A stretch of DNA of 64,000 bases from Pyxicephalus adspersus (GCF_032062135.1 NC_092859.1:35929747-35993746), one strand, 5' to 3'. Counted from the first letter of the stretch, positions 47,240-59,685 are shown. Notes: generated by a model from the letters alone, not told the origin. Translations and numbers: made by a program.

Positions 47240-48115
47240 AATACCTTGCATCAGTTGATTGAGCTTTTGGGGCATTTGTTTATGCAAAACTCTCTAAAGG
47301 ATTCTCCACAGCATTTCAATTGGGTTGAGGTCTGGACCATTGCAGCACCCGGATTCTTTTCTTTTTCAGGCATTCCATTATAGATTTGTTGATGTCGTTG
47401 GGATCATTGTTCAGATTATTGTCCTGTTGCATTACCCAATTTCAGCTGTCGCACAGATGGCCTCACACTTGACTCTAGAATACTTTGATATACAGAGCAG
47501 TTTATGGTCAACTAAGCAACTGAAAGTGCCCAGATCCTGTGGTGCATAACAAGCCCAAATCATCACCCTTCCAAGATTATGCTTGTGCTTGTGCTGTGTT
47601 TAGTTTTCACCAAACATAACGTCGTACATTATGGCCAAACATCTCCACTCTGATTTTGTTTGTCCGAATCACATTATACCACAAGTAATGTGATTTGTTC
47701 AGATGCAACTTTGAAACCCTAAGAAATGCCACCATGTTATTTTTAGAAAGAAGAGTCTTTCTCCTGGCAACCCTTCCAAACAAGATATATTGTTCAGTCT
47801 TTAATAAATTGTACTGTCATGGACTGTGAAGGGACTGTAGAGTCTGAGATGTATCTCTTGGGTTTTTAGCAGTTTTTTTTCATATGCTTGGACATCCACT
47901 CCTGTAAACATTGGCAACCATGTTTCCACATGTGAATAATCCTACTCTACATCGTTGTAGAATGATGGACTTTATTTTTGTTTAAAACTGGCCTTACTAT
48001 CCTTACCGGATTGATGGGCAACAACAATTGTTTCTATGAGAACCTTTCTGATGTTTAATGGAAGCAGTCACACTTGCTGATGATAATTTCATAAAGTACA
48101 AAGCACCTGGCTGCT
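47240..48115 (-). pseudogene. Tc1-like transposase pseudogene, minus strand
   Basis: Read on the minus strand, the segment preserves in order the helix-turn-helix region (TTGTTGCCCATCAATCCGGT near 48010) and the linker. The DDE-core pieces are GGGTGATGATTTGGGCTTGT near 47560 (GVMIWAC type), the CAACAGGACAATAATC stretch near 47420 (QQDNN), and GGTCCAGACCTCAACCC near 47325 (PDLNP). Many frameshifts and deletions break every frame. The 74-codon plus frame at 47325-47549 is an antisense shadow. Terminal repeats could not be placed. A different Tc1 subfamily from the 2966-3994 element. Confidence 0.8.
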
Positions 48116-50494
48116 ACTTACCCTCATAATTCATATGGATATTGTAAGAATGTATTTGATTTTTCACACTCTGCTTCTGCATTTTAGACTATAACAAATA
48201 ATCATTGACTCAGTGTAATGTGTGATGTATTGTTGTTCATCTGTGGCTGTATTTACCTGTTTTTTTAAGACCTGCTACAGACCAGATAATTTCTTATTAT
48301 GTTTCAATACACAAAACCTTCCAATGAAAAGAGAATATAATTTATTTTCCTCATGACTGTGTAGGTAATTCACCATGCAGAAGCAAAAGCTGTAATACCC
48401 TAGCTGCTTAATCTAAACAATTAAAGTTGTGTTGAAATGGAACATTGATTGTGAGCCAGATCTTTTCATCCAATATTATTACCTGACTTGGTTTAGGTAA
48501 TTAGGCACAAATGCCAACAAAGACACTCCAAAATCTTGTGGAAAGCCTCCCAGAAAATTGAAGGCTGTTAAAGGAAAAGGCAACTTCATATAACATTTTT
48601 TGGAATGTGCTTCATATAAGTGTGATATCTGCAAACCTTTTCCAATATAGCTCTCCACTATACTCAAGGTTACTCAACACCATGGCCTGCAATATATGGC
48701 CCAGTCATAAAATATAGACCTGCCATTAGTCATGAAAGAGAAGGAGAGGCCGGTCACAAAAAATTCACAGGTCACGTGGCTGGGCTGACCTTTTTGCTTT
48801 TTATTTAACTCCCAAATCCAGCAGAGCACTCAGTGTAAGCAGTGCCAATAAAGATCACTTTTATACATAGTTTCTTTTTTTATTAAATTCATGGGCACCA
48901 TATTATATATATGACAGTCCCACCAACAACAGGTCTGTATGCATACAGGAATATTCTGGAGTATGTGAGATACTGTTTAAATGCTCAGTAAAGTGTCCCC
49001 CCCCATAACTCCTCAATGCTCCTTGTTTTTTTACCATTGCCAGCTGTGGGATCACAGCTGGCACTTATATGTACAAGCCTTAGGGCTAACACTGCTCCAC
49101 AGTAGATGGATTTATCCTTCCACAAATTTATTAGAAATAATTACATTTAAAAGACATTGCCAATATTTTTCCATACACTTTATTCCCAGCTCTCCAATAA
49201 AAGTCAGACATAGTCAATCTCATCTCTGCCTGCATTGACTAGGATCACATATGCTTTTAAAATAATAAAGGAGTGTAATCCCAAAACGTTTTTTGAATAT
49301 AATAAGGAACACTAAGCATATATGACATTTTTATTGCTGTTTTCCCTATAGGAGGATATCCTTTTATTTTCTGTCATAGGAACACAATCCCTAATGATTA
49401 CTTAAAGCAATAAATCATTTATCCGTGTTCCTGGTGGTTTTACTGACCATAGACACTTGTACAGAAGGTTAGGGGACATCCCCTACAAGAACAAAGATAG
49501 TAATAAATATCTGACAGATGCTCTAACCTCCCTGGAACTACACTTGTAAGAGGACCTGGCATGTAAATGAAAGGGGTATATACTTACATTCCCATACACA
49601 TGAAAATGGATAAAATGCCATTAAAAATACAGATTGTACAAAAAAACTGTATCAGTAAATTTATACTCACTTTAGCCCAGCTATCGCTGAATCTAATTGG
49701 TGCTGGAGATGTTGTTTTGCCCCTTGGTAGAGATAAGCATTCAAAATCTCATGAGGATTGCTTGCAAAGCACTGGAGCAAATTCCCGAGCATTTCAAGCA
49801 TCTATCCCTCCTGGGATGCAGGTGAGGTATAGTGGTGTCATCTTCTTCTAGAATCATGTTTTATAATAGCCATTTAGATTTAGTGAGGGTAGAGGCTGTG
49901 ATCATTGTGGACCTTCTTTTTCACATTATATCTGTTTTCTCATGTGTAGCATTCACACTTCTATTTGTTTCTGCAAAAAAGATGTGTTTTGCTGCAGGAA
50001 AGTGCAAAAAGCCATTCTTTTCAGTGAATCCTGTGTACATCAGTGTACTTATATACATAAATCATAAACGTTTCATCTTTGTGCGTAAGCTTATGTAAAG
50101 CAGACCCATTATAAAATATTTTTGTGCAAATGTACCCTGTAAACTTTATTTTCCTAAATGTTCTATCACACTTTTAATATTATAAACACGTGTTGTGCAT
50201 AGACTTTCTTCCTGCATGTTCATGTGTAATGTAAAGCTGCATTAAAGGGCCCTCAATGTAATATGTGCTTTTCCATGCAGGTCAAAGCAACAGGTTCTCC
50301 TTATGTCATACCTCCCAGCTGTTTGGAGGGACTGTTCATTTTTCTGAACCACATCTGTCTGTCCCTATGTCCTCCTCCATTGTCCCTCTTTATGGGTAGA
50401 TATATAAAACTTTATAAAAATGTATTATAAAAACGGAACTAAACCCCTGTCACTGTTCCAGCATCTTCTCCCTTCCTTTCTTCTTTTCTTTATT
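48116..50494. other. Unique AT-rich stretch
   Basis: No supported gene. Frames at 48981-49238, 49567-49851 and 49832-50098 (+) are anonymous and lack splice signals at their ends. The word AAAGCAACAGGTTCTCCTTA at 50284-50303 recurs, nearly identical, at 62276-62296. Confidence 0.4.
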
Positions 50495-50682
50495 GTCTCT
50501 GGCCGGTGCCCCCCGGAGCGGGGTAAGAAGAAGGACCCCAGTGAGTTGGTGGGGTTATGTCATCATGACTTCACGTTCAGTGACACCTGTCTCGGCGCTC
50601 CATCTATCTGATCCTGGCCCAGCCCCCTGCCAAATTTTAGAACCCATTGTGGCCCCTGAGCCAAAAAGTTTTCCCACCCCTG
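50495..50682. mobile_element. Truncated hAT fragment
   Basis: The right end TTTTCCCACCCCTG (CAGGGGTGGGAAAA on the other strand) is a hAT-like terminus. The left part, CTCTGGCCGGTGCCCCCCGG, resembles the centre of the 27272 and 43337 elements. No left terminus is visible, so it is truncated. The open frames here reflect GC content. Confidence 0.55.
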
Positions 50683-51484
50683 GAATAGGCCATGAAGTAT
50701 CTCCTGGGTATGGTGTGTGGTATTTCATTCTATCCCGGCACCTGCAGCTGCTGCTCAGCGAATTTCAGCAGAAGGGTGGCAATCAGCCAGTTAAGAGTAC
50801 TTATTGCAGAAGGGACATCACCTATCCCTTCCTGCAATATGGACCTGCCTGATGTAAAATTTTTAAAGTGGTGCTAATAACACTTTAAATATTACAATTT
50901 TTCTGTGCACTTACTTTTTATTGTTTGCAAAATGGGAGCATGGCAGTGTGTGTCATTTGCTTACATACCTCATTTCTGATATTTGAAAAGGAGGTTATAT
51001 CGACCACCCTACAGTATACAGAAATTTCTGGGCAACATACTAGGTAAACTTCCTGGCCCCCACCTTCCCAATGTTTAAAAGTTCCAGCATTGCAAAAGTC
51101 TAGCTCTTTTGGTTGGGGTCCAGTACAGAAGTACTCCCACTGAGGACAGCTCCCATCTCCCGAAAGCCAGGGATGCCCTACCCAACACATATCTTGTCTT
51201 TTTTATCTGATTTACTTTGATTGAACAGAAAAAAGCTGATAACCTTCTGAGCTATATTCCTGGGTCGAAACATGTGTTGTGGCCACTATGCTCCCATAGT
51301 CCCTCTTCAATGGTTTACTTATTTTATACAATAATTAATATAACAGGAGGAGCTGGAAAGCACACAAAGGTAACACCTAAAATTCTCTGATGGACAGGAA
51401 GAGTTCGGAATTAGGGTCATAAGGTAACCTTGTTGAAGTATCAATAACATAAAAGTAGCCAGAGTTTGACTCAGCAGGCGTTAT
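50683..51484. other. Unique stretch
   Basis: Contains TGGGTCGAAACATGTGTTG at 51261-51279, a possible instance of the GAAACG-type motif. No gene was seen. Confidence 0.35.
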
Positions 51485-52063
51485 CTAAAATTCTGTTGTT
51501 TTTTTAAATTTGTTAAGTGCACCCGCCTAGGCGATGAAAATGAATGGGAGCGCAAAGCCTAGTGCACCCGCCTAGGCGATCAAGAATGAATGGGAGCGCA
51601 AAGCCTAGTGCCCCCGTCTAGGCGATCAAGAATGAATGGGAGGGCAAAGCCTAGTGCACCCGCCTAGGGGATTGAAAATGAATGATACCTATGTCAGGCA
51701 TCCCAGGAGGCTCTTGAGTGCTCCTTCTGCACATGCCAGAGCTTCTCGGACATGCGCAGAAGGAGCCTTTTCGCGCAAAGAAAAAAAAAATTGCCAATCT
51801 CACTCTTGCACAGTGAGATAGTTTTTTTGAGATAGTTTTTTTTCCATCCTACTTCACCCGATCTCGCGTCTGGGTCAGGTGATGTAGGATGAAGAACCCA
51901 GAAGAAGAGACAAAGATGGCAGCGCCCGGAGCGCCGGCTCTGGAATGGATTCCAGGACGACGCAGGACCCGATGCAGGACACCCCCAGATGGATCAGACT
52001 GCCCTGCGGGATATAAGGTAAGTGTATTTTTTTTTGTCAGTTTTCAGTTTAGTTACTCTTTAA
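51485..52063. mobile_element. TTAA MITE, copy C, inverted and with internal array
   Basis: Inverted relative to copy A. The right terminus GTTTAGTTACTCTTTAA ends at TTAA (52060-52063). The donor-like GGATATAAGGTAAGTGTATT (about 52008) is the counterpart of ACTTACCTTCAATCCCGCAG. The left terminal hairpin of the family is missing: homology starts at AAAATTCTGTTG near 51488. The copy contains a 46-bp tandem expansion. Open frames at 51636-51821 and 51889-52140 are not genes. Confidence 0.75.
51516..51690. repeat. 46-bp tandem repeat inside a MITE
   Basis: Four units beginning AGTGCACCCGCCTAGGCGAT at 51516, 51561, 51607 and 51653. Units end in ATGAATGGGAGCGCAAAGCC; the last is partial. CCGCCTAGGCG is a partial palindrome. 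Copy D at 53258 has a single diverged unit, so the array expanded in this copy. Confidence 0.9.
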
Positions 52064-53029
52064 TATACAATACCCATAACACGATACTAAAAATATGTTA
52101 TGGTATCACTTCACCATCACTTGGTATATGTATTTGGTAGACAGCGAATTTTCACAGAGATGACTTAAAGTTTGCACAGAAGGAACACTGAGACGGACAG
52201 TGAGGAGAAAGCAGTGAGAGGAGGTGTGTGTGGGAGATTGGAAGAAGTGTCTCCCTGCAGCAATGACTCACTGGCTGACTGACAGATTTCAGACCTTATA
52301 CAATGTTATAAAATGATACTCTTGTTGAATTAACATTTAAATCTGCTCAGAATCTAACAAAAAAGGAAGAAACTCGCCAGAAAAAAAATAAAGACATCTG
52401 CAGACACATAATATTTCAGACAAGGTGTAAAAGAGAATGTAAGGATACATGCCTAGGAATTTCAAGAATTGTTCCAACATAGTAATATATAGACATATTA
52501 TGCTTGGCCCATTAATGCCTTCCCTTGCCTACATAGAATACATATACCCGAACAATCAGGGCTTCTTTAGACAGGTAGTTAAACAAGCTGTTTTCTTATC
52601 ATTCCCAGTATAGAAAAGGTGAAGGAACCTCCAAGCTTGCTTATTATCACTGAAACTATTGATGTGTTTTTGCATTAAAAAATGTTCATTCAAGCATTTG
52701 CTGAAGCCCAGAAAATCCTTCCCATGTCCAGTTGCCAAGCAGTTGAAATGGGCACTTATTTAGTGGTAGCTGCAATGCAACCTGAAAGCCCTTATGGCCT
52801 TTACTTTTATTTGGGCCCTTTTAACCTGAGTAATCTACCAGTAAAGTTATTATTACGTCTATTGAATTAGTGCAAATGCACTGAAGGGTATCTAAAGCTG
52901 AACTTCTATTTGGTCTTTTTTGGTTAGTTAGTTTTACAGTTGAAAATATTATATTACCTGTGGTTTGATATGTTCCAAAAATAACTGTTGATCCAGCAAA
53001 CCCTTTTATTTAAAGTAAATGTTATGCAA
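52064..53029. other. Unique AT-rich stretch
   Basis: Short anonymous open frames only (52556-52738 -, 52682-52870 +). Confidence 0.4.
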
Positions 53030-53255
53030 GCGGGTGTGGACCCACTGTGCCACTGACTGGTTATACTCCGGAGGGGCGTGACTAAGCAGCTACCAGGTCT
53101 TCGCTAGAGCCTCTGATGGTGAGGATAGGCTTGGGCTGCGGGGTAGCTGCCAGGTGCCACTGAACATAGGAAGAGGGTTACCTGAAAGACAGGACCCGGC
53201 GCCCGTGCCTACGATTAGGAGCAGTGGCGCCGGCACGACCTGCAGTGCTAACAGT
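53030..53255. repeat. GC-rich interspersed repeat, unclassified
   Basis: A sharp GC-rich island (ACTCCGGAGGGGCGTGACTA, CAGGACCCGGCGCCCGTGCC) between AT-rich DNA and MITE copy D. Its texture is that of a repeat. No termini, tRNA-like boxes or open frame were found. Confidence 0.4.
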
Positions 53256-53257
53256 AA

Positions 53258-53590
53258 AATTTCTGTTGTTTTTTTTTAAAGTTCAGCTCTCTTTTAAAAA
53301 AAAAAGGTGCAGCACCGCCCCCTAATTCTCAACCACCTAGGCGATTGAGAATGAATGGGAGCGCAAAGCCTCCCGGGATACCTATGTTAGGCATCTCTGG
53401 CATGTGCGGAAGGAGCCTTTTTGCGCAAAGAAAAAAAAGTTGCCGATCTCATACAAGCGCAGAGAGATCGGCAACTTTTTTTCCATCATACGTCACCCAA
53501 ACTCGCGACTAGGTTGGGTGATGTAGGATGAAGTACCCGGAAGAAAAGACAAAGATGGCGGCACCCAGAGCGCTTAGCTCCGCATTGGCC
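53258..53590. mobile_element. TTAA MITE, copy D, truncated
   Basis: Same orientation as copy C. It includes one CACCTAGGCGATTGAGAATG unit, GCGCAAAG, and CGTCACCCAAACTCGCGACT, and breaks off after AAAGATGGCGGCACCCAGAG. GTTGCCGATCTC (53439-53450) and GAGATCGGCAAC (53464-53475) form a perfect hairpin, extended by flanking A and T runs. Confidence 0.75.
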
Positions 53591-54028
53591 TTGTCTGGCA
53601 TTTCTAGCAATCCCCCTTCGCAGTACTTTTCCTTGCTACTCCAAGGTATGGACTTAAATGGTTGGAATTTCATAGAAGAATATTGTTATTATTATTGTTA
53701 GCCTGTGCAAAAAGATTACCACTGAAATTTAGAGACATAAGATTTGTTTTAAATAAAATTAAATAATGACTTACATCAATGAAGAAGACAGGGCAATTGG
53801 GGTGGGCATTCTACTGCACAAGGCAGCCTTGGATGGGAAACCTTTCCCCTTGTACAATGCATCATTCCACGCTACATTTATAGACTGCCTGACATCTAAA
53901 TATGTAAAAATCAACATAGGGAATGGAAATCCACACCTAAATTGTTATCACTAGAACAAGTGTCTCTGTTTAAAACAATTCCCTCTAATATTGTTTTGAT
54001 GACAAATTTTGAATCTCCAGTTTGCTCT
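53591..54028. other. Unique stretch
   Basis: An anonymous frame at 53766-53954 (+). No gene supported. Confidence 0.35.
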
Positions 54029-54243
54029 GGGTTCCTTGAGCACTGAGCAATTTGTGCCTCTTCAGGTCAATTACTGCTGACACCAATGATTTTTTTGGCT
54101 AAGAGAGTGATTGTAAGAGTGCTTTTCTTTCCACTGTCCACCAATGTAAAAGGCATTTATCTCGCTGACCACCACACTGGGGTTTTCTAGGAACTGAAAG
54201 GTATTCCAATGGTTCCCCAACGTTAAAAGGTTTGAGAACGGCT
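54029..54243. mobile_element. hAT fragment related to the 43220 element
   Basis: Contains GGGTTCCTTGAGC and a GACCACCACACTGGGGTTT stretch. It ends GGTTCCCCAACGTTAAAAGG, then TTTGAGAACGGCTG, which is the same terminus type as AAAAGGTTGAAGAAGGCTG at 43830. The left end is lost or too diverged. Confidence 0.6.
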
Positions 54244-55272
54244 GTATTATACAATATATCTTAGATGGTATCAGTAACTTGTATACATGGTCAAGAGCAG
54301 TAGAGAGAGGTTAATGGAACCTAAGAATGCAGAAGGTGTGTGATCTAAGCTACTTTGGCAAATGAATAGCTGTATCTCAAAAACGACAGCGCCCCTCAGA
54401 TTTTCCCACATTACAGACTATTCAGAGGATGGTGAGAAAAACATTTACTGGATGGCAGTTCTGTGAGTGCCAGAGCAGTATAAAAGAAAGAAATAAAATT
54501 AGAAATTATTTCATATGTAGCAATTAAAAGATGTTGGGGTCCCAAGATCAAACTGACTGCCCACCATTGCCTTACATGCATAGAAGGCTTTTCTGGCCCA
54601 GAAGCACAATTTTTGTTCTAGGACATAAACCACTGCTTATTCCCGCATAAAGTGACAGATGCAGCCTACCCTTCCTGGGATATCGGCCAAACATCACATA
54701 TGTTTGCGTGCCATCTATTAACTTGTGCCATACACTGGGAACAAGCTTTTACAAAAATTGGATGTCAGAATAAAAATGGGTAGTGTCAGCTTGCCAAAAC
54801 TGATGCAGTGTGGCCTAAGGTGTACCAGAGATATAAGGGATTGTCACACTGGAAAATGAGTTTTGCATTTCAGACACATGGCAAAGTGTTTTATAACATA
54901 TAGGTGTGCAGCTGTTGTGGGTGGAAGTGATCTGTAATTTTCATACTAACTTCTGTGTTTGTGTTTATTACCTAAGAAAGAGTGAGATTAGATGGCATGG
55001 CAGCAGTGATATTAGGAAGAATTAAAGTAATCTTGTCAATAAATTAAAGCAGACGAAAAGTATATGTGTGGCCAGTAGAAAGATGAGTTTGTACATTTGA
55101 TTTTTATGCAAATTATATGCACATTTATTGCAAATTGCTCTGGGTTGAAATTGAGAGCATTCTGACTCTGCAAGCTGCAGACTTTGATTGGTTCAGCTTC
55201 AGGGCAGTGCAATTTGCATGTGATTTGCTTACTCTTGCATTTTCTGCATCTAATGCACCATCTCTGCTTAGC
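54244..55272. other. Unique AT-rich stretch
   Basis: No supported features other than anonymous short open frames. Confidence 0.4.
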
Positions 55273-55392
55273 AGTGACAAAACTGATATCCACACCCCTG
55301 CAACAACATTTTCATTCTATTGTAGTGCAAACAGTGACAAAAGTGATATCCACACCCCTGCAACAATAATTTCATTCTATTGTAGTGCAAAC
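55273..55392. repeat. 60-bp direct duplication
   Basis: Two head-to-tail units of 60 bp (AGTGACAAAACTGATATCCA...ATTGTAGTGCAAAC) that differ at only a few positions, so the duplication is recent. It sits inside an anonymous 130-codon frame (55117-55509 +) and keeps that frame because 60 is a multiple of three. Confidence 0.95.
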
Positions 55393-55673
55393 AATGCCTC
55401 TACAGGAAAGTGGCAACTTTGCCCTGATTTTAGAAGCAGTGTTATTGTTACATCATCATACGACTTCATAAGAGTTACTTTACACCAGATTTCATTGCAT
55501 TGTATTTGACCGTTTAGTATTTATTGATATGCCTTAAATACAATTAATTTACATGCAGATTTTTAAGTTCCACTTCCTTCTATCCCTCTGCTGCTGTTAT
55601 TGAATTGCCTCAGTCAATAAAGAATTGAAATAAGTAACATAAATCAATTTGGAAAGTAAATAATAATACTTAC

Positions 55674-55735
55674 ATATGCCTGGGTTACATCCCCTGGATC
55701 GTAATCCTCCAAGATTAGTCTGGGCATTCCAAATC
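55674..55735 (-). CDS. Candidate internal exon, minus strand, gene unidentified
   Basis: On the minus strand, CCTTTTTGTAG is followed by a 62-bp segment and then GTAAGTATTATT, a strong consensus donor. One frame is open throughout and reads MPRLILEDYDPGDVTQAY at its C-terminal side. It would enter in phase 1 and leave in phase 0. The residue mix (acidic DYDPGD core, hydrophobic LIL) is typical of real protein. I do not recognise the family. The segment is short enough that chance cannot be excluded. Neighbouring exons were not found, so they would lie in distant introns or outside the window. The nearest other candidate exon (59686) is on the opposite strand. Confidence 0.4.
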
Positions 55736-58700
55736 CTACAAAAAGGTCATTTTAATGAGAATGACGAGGAACAGGTCACAGAAGAACCCTGCAAGAATGA
55801 GGAAATAGGTAAAGGTACATTTTAGGTTAACCATTGATCTGAACATATGCATTGCAGGGGTAAACCCACTGCAAGGCTTTTTTGGTGAAGTTTGGATTAA
55901 AATAACTAAACGTAACGTTTTTAAATGTATTTGAGACAGTAGGTCATAGAAAAACTTTGTTTTTTACTCCTGGTATTCTATTAAAAGGATTTTCCCTTAC
56001 TTTTTGTTCTAGAGACATAACAAGTAAAATGTAATCTCTCCATAGTGAGTGGAAAACCTCTGTTATACAGTTGTTGCTAGAACAGATTTGTCTATTAAAA
56101 AAAGCAAAAAATGTTTTGTTGAAAGACAGTGGCACTTCATTATGTCCTTGTGGGAGAGGGGGACAGTGCAAAATACTGCAGGGAAATGTAACTATTGTGA
56201 ATGCAAAGATCCTAGTTGGTAATTTACCTCAATGCCATTAAATTGATGGATTAATGTTGGTACTACCCCTATTGACCCGTCTTATTTTACCCCTAATGAT
56301 GCCTTCTATGTTGATTTCAGTTGAGAATAATAAATGGATAAAAAGCAATTAGCCTTTAGCCTTCCATGAAAAGGTGGTCATTTATTGGTTAGGAGAACTG
56401 GATAGATGTTGCACCCCACCAAAAAAGTCAATATCTTCTTTGGAGTATTTGGAAAAGATAAGCAGCCCGATGCAAATGAAGGTCACTCTTCTTTTCTATG
56501 TAATTAACTGAGCATATCTTTAAGCAAAAACTATTATGTGCGCACAATAAATTGGAAATGGCCTGAGGCTAAAATAATACCTATTAATACATTCCTTGCC
56601 AGTACAACCAACCCCTGTTGGATTGCGTTCTCTTGTATATGCACTCTATACATGTCATCTATAAAAAATAGGCTTGGTAGGTAAATGGTTACATATGGTG
56701 CTATGCGGAGTCTTTTGCAGTCATGGAGAGTTTGTATCCTGTATGTTTCAATCATTCTCTCAATGAAACGGCAGAAAGTTCTGCATTAAACATGACTGTG
56801 GTGCAACAATACTCCCACATAACTAATAATGAGTTTCAATGACCTTCACTGCCTGCATAGCCTATTGTGCTGTCTCCTTGTGTGACGCATTATGAACACT
56901 TCTGTTCCTGTCTAACCTACCTATTGGTTCAATACATGTAGTAAAAGGTACATAGTTTACCTGCAACCATTGTAAATGTAATATCTCAATGGTGCTATCA
57001 TGTATTTTCAATGAACTCTGAATTTGGGTTGTTTTTGTAGCATATACTTGCAAAGTCATTTTTGCTGGAGGGTTTCCTTAATTTTACCTACATACTGTGT
57101 TTCCTACATAGAAAAATCAGTTAAAGGAATTTTGCCAAAAAGATGCTGTGCAAAAAATTTGTGAATACTTGAAGACTGATTTGTGTGAAGTGTAGTTAGC
57201 TCCAAGACAAAAAAAAAAAAGGATCTCAAGGCTCCTCATTTGCAAATTTTAAACATTTATACAATAAAGTACATATTTTTAGTTTGTTAAATACACTTAT
57301 AGCTTCTAGAGCTTATGACTTTGGAACAATAAAAACTGCAACAATTCTACAGAAAGAAGATGATTTTATTGTATTCTCTATAATGAACTGTATCATCCTC
57401 TGCAATTCTGTGGGTGTAAAGCACTTTGGTGTCCCATGTCATTGGATAATTCTATTTTCTTCAGTAAGGCAGATCTCATCTGCTAGATTCACTGTGAAAT
57501 TAGGAACAATAATACATTGCATTCGGCAGAAAAGATTGCTCCGGCATGGTGACTTTGCCTAGGCTTAGATGATGGCATCAGTCTGCTGCAGGCAGGATGA
57601 AACATGTTCTTTGTCTCTTCTCTTTCAGTAATTAGATTTACATTATACCTTTAAAGCAAGTCACAAAGTGGGAATCTGCAGTATGGATTAATCTGTGTCA
57701 GACTTTAATGAACTAATCTAAGAACAGCACAAGCACCAGAAGTTGTGTCATCCCCGAGCCAGCATCTCAGGCCATTACGTAGATGCTGACCCTGAATGAT
57801 ACCTGAATCAATTAAAAGAAAGGTGGAATATACAATATTACTGTGATCAAAGTGAGAGGTAATGCGTAATCGTGTTACCCTTTGCTCCTCATGCATCTAC
57901 CCAACATGGAATATACGGTATATCCAATATTAGGTTCAATAATACATATTTATAGCATTATGTACAGTTTACATGTACACCTAAAAATATTAGAAATACC
58001 ACAGCTTCCCTTTTAGAGACCACCCTCATTGTAATAAGATTGTATGGTAATTTGCGATATGCTGATGACCAGTTTAAAAATAATTGATCTTTTCCAGATG
58101 CTGCTTTATTCTCATTGTTCTTTTGTTCTCCCTGCTTCTGGCTTATCTACTGCAAGTACAGAGAAGTCCTATTACTCTCTGCCTCCTAGGTGAACGTCAT
58201 GATTTATGAAGTGGTCGCATTAAATCTAATAAGAATGGTACAAGATCATCCACACTCGGCTAAATTAGATCTGTGCCTTACACGCTTTGCATAATTACTG
58301 CATGCTTGTTTAATTATCGGAAGACGATCGTGGACTAAAAACTGTAGCATGTCTAATGGAGAATGGTTTAGAGACCTAAAAAAAAATAGGACTTTGTTTA
58401 CCATGATTCAATTGATCCAATGAAATATGTATTAATAAACAGTGCTGGTTAGTTATTTCTAAAACCAGAGATAAAAGCCTCATTTTATTACTTTTTTCTT
58501 TGGTTAAAGCTGAGAAGGATTAAAGTACCTGTAATGTTTGTATTGCTGTCTGCATTCCTACTGGGAAGACTTCCCAGATTTTCAGAAGTCCCTCCAGTTG
58601 GATATAGACTGGGCATTATAGCGTCTGAGAAGGGTTAGAGTCCCTGTCAGGGTTACAAAAGTCCCACTTCTTTATGTTTTCATTGCATGTGTCCAAATAT

Positions 58701-59685
58701 AATAATAATAATAATAAATAATATGTTCTATAGTAGGGAAAGGCTAAACCTCTATCAGACTGTTATTTCTGTCAATGTCCCTGTTGTAGGTTTTTCATTA
58801 CTTTCAGTTTGGTTTACCTGTTGTCAGTAGGACAGAAATCAGTTAAATCTCCAAAAGTTCTGATTCTTCCACTCTAAAACTCAAGAAAAAGTTTTTTCCT
58901 AACTTGTTCACTGTCGTAGAGATAGGTTTATTTGCAGGAAACTAATTGAGTTGCACTTTGTACACGTGTGCTTTCTGTTTTAGAGAATTGGTACATTTGG
59001 ATTCCAAAGCTGTTTATAAAAAAAAACTTTTCCTTTTGCTTTTTTTTAGCTCAGATTTAACTGTTATGTTTTATCTTAAAGTTGCCTTATGTTCCTCCAA
59101 CAATGAGATTAAATTATGTGGTCATGAATTTCATGATCAACCTTATGCAGCCCTTATAAGCCTTCGAGAGGCTCAGATTACAATCTAGAAAACTAAAAAA
59201 AAAACTAATAATTTTTATTCTCATTTTATCATAATGTGGGCACACATTTGGAAAACAAATGACAGATATCAATACTTTTTCATTTATTATATCATTTGCT
59301 TCCTTTGTGGCATTCAGCCACATGACACCCCAGAGCCACAAGACAGGTGGGTAATGGTATACCTTCGTATGTCATATGCTGTGTTTGATGGTCTGAATGG
59401 GGCGCAGGTAGATATAAAATACCCACCATTTGTGATGACTAAAGATTCCACCTGATGCTGAATAGTAAAGTATCTCCACTTAGATTCACCAGCCTAACAA
59501 AGCTTATTAGTACCAACCAAGGATGGAAAAGGCATCCTTTTCTCCCTCCTTTATAGACCACAAGTCCTTTGTGGTCCCCTATACACAGTGCCACGGTGTA
59601 TGTAACTAGAAATGTAACGCTACACATATTTTATTTAATTTCCCCAATTTTATAGTCTTAATATATATTTTAATTTCCTTTTCAG
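55736..59685. other. Mostly unique stretch with candidate conserved blocks
   Basis: Repeat-poor. The blocks 57720-57900 and 58060-58330 carry AT-core factor words, such as TTTGCATAATTA at 58286-58297 (POU/homeodomain-like), CTTGTTTAATTATCGG and CTAAATTAGATC. A short (TAA)n run lies near 58700. Anonymous open frames (57284-57562, 58946-59188, 59234-59455) have no splice context that I could support. Confidence 0.4.
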
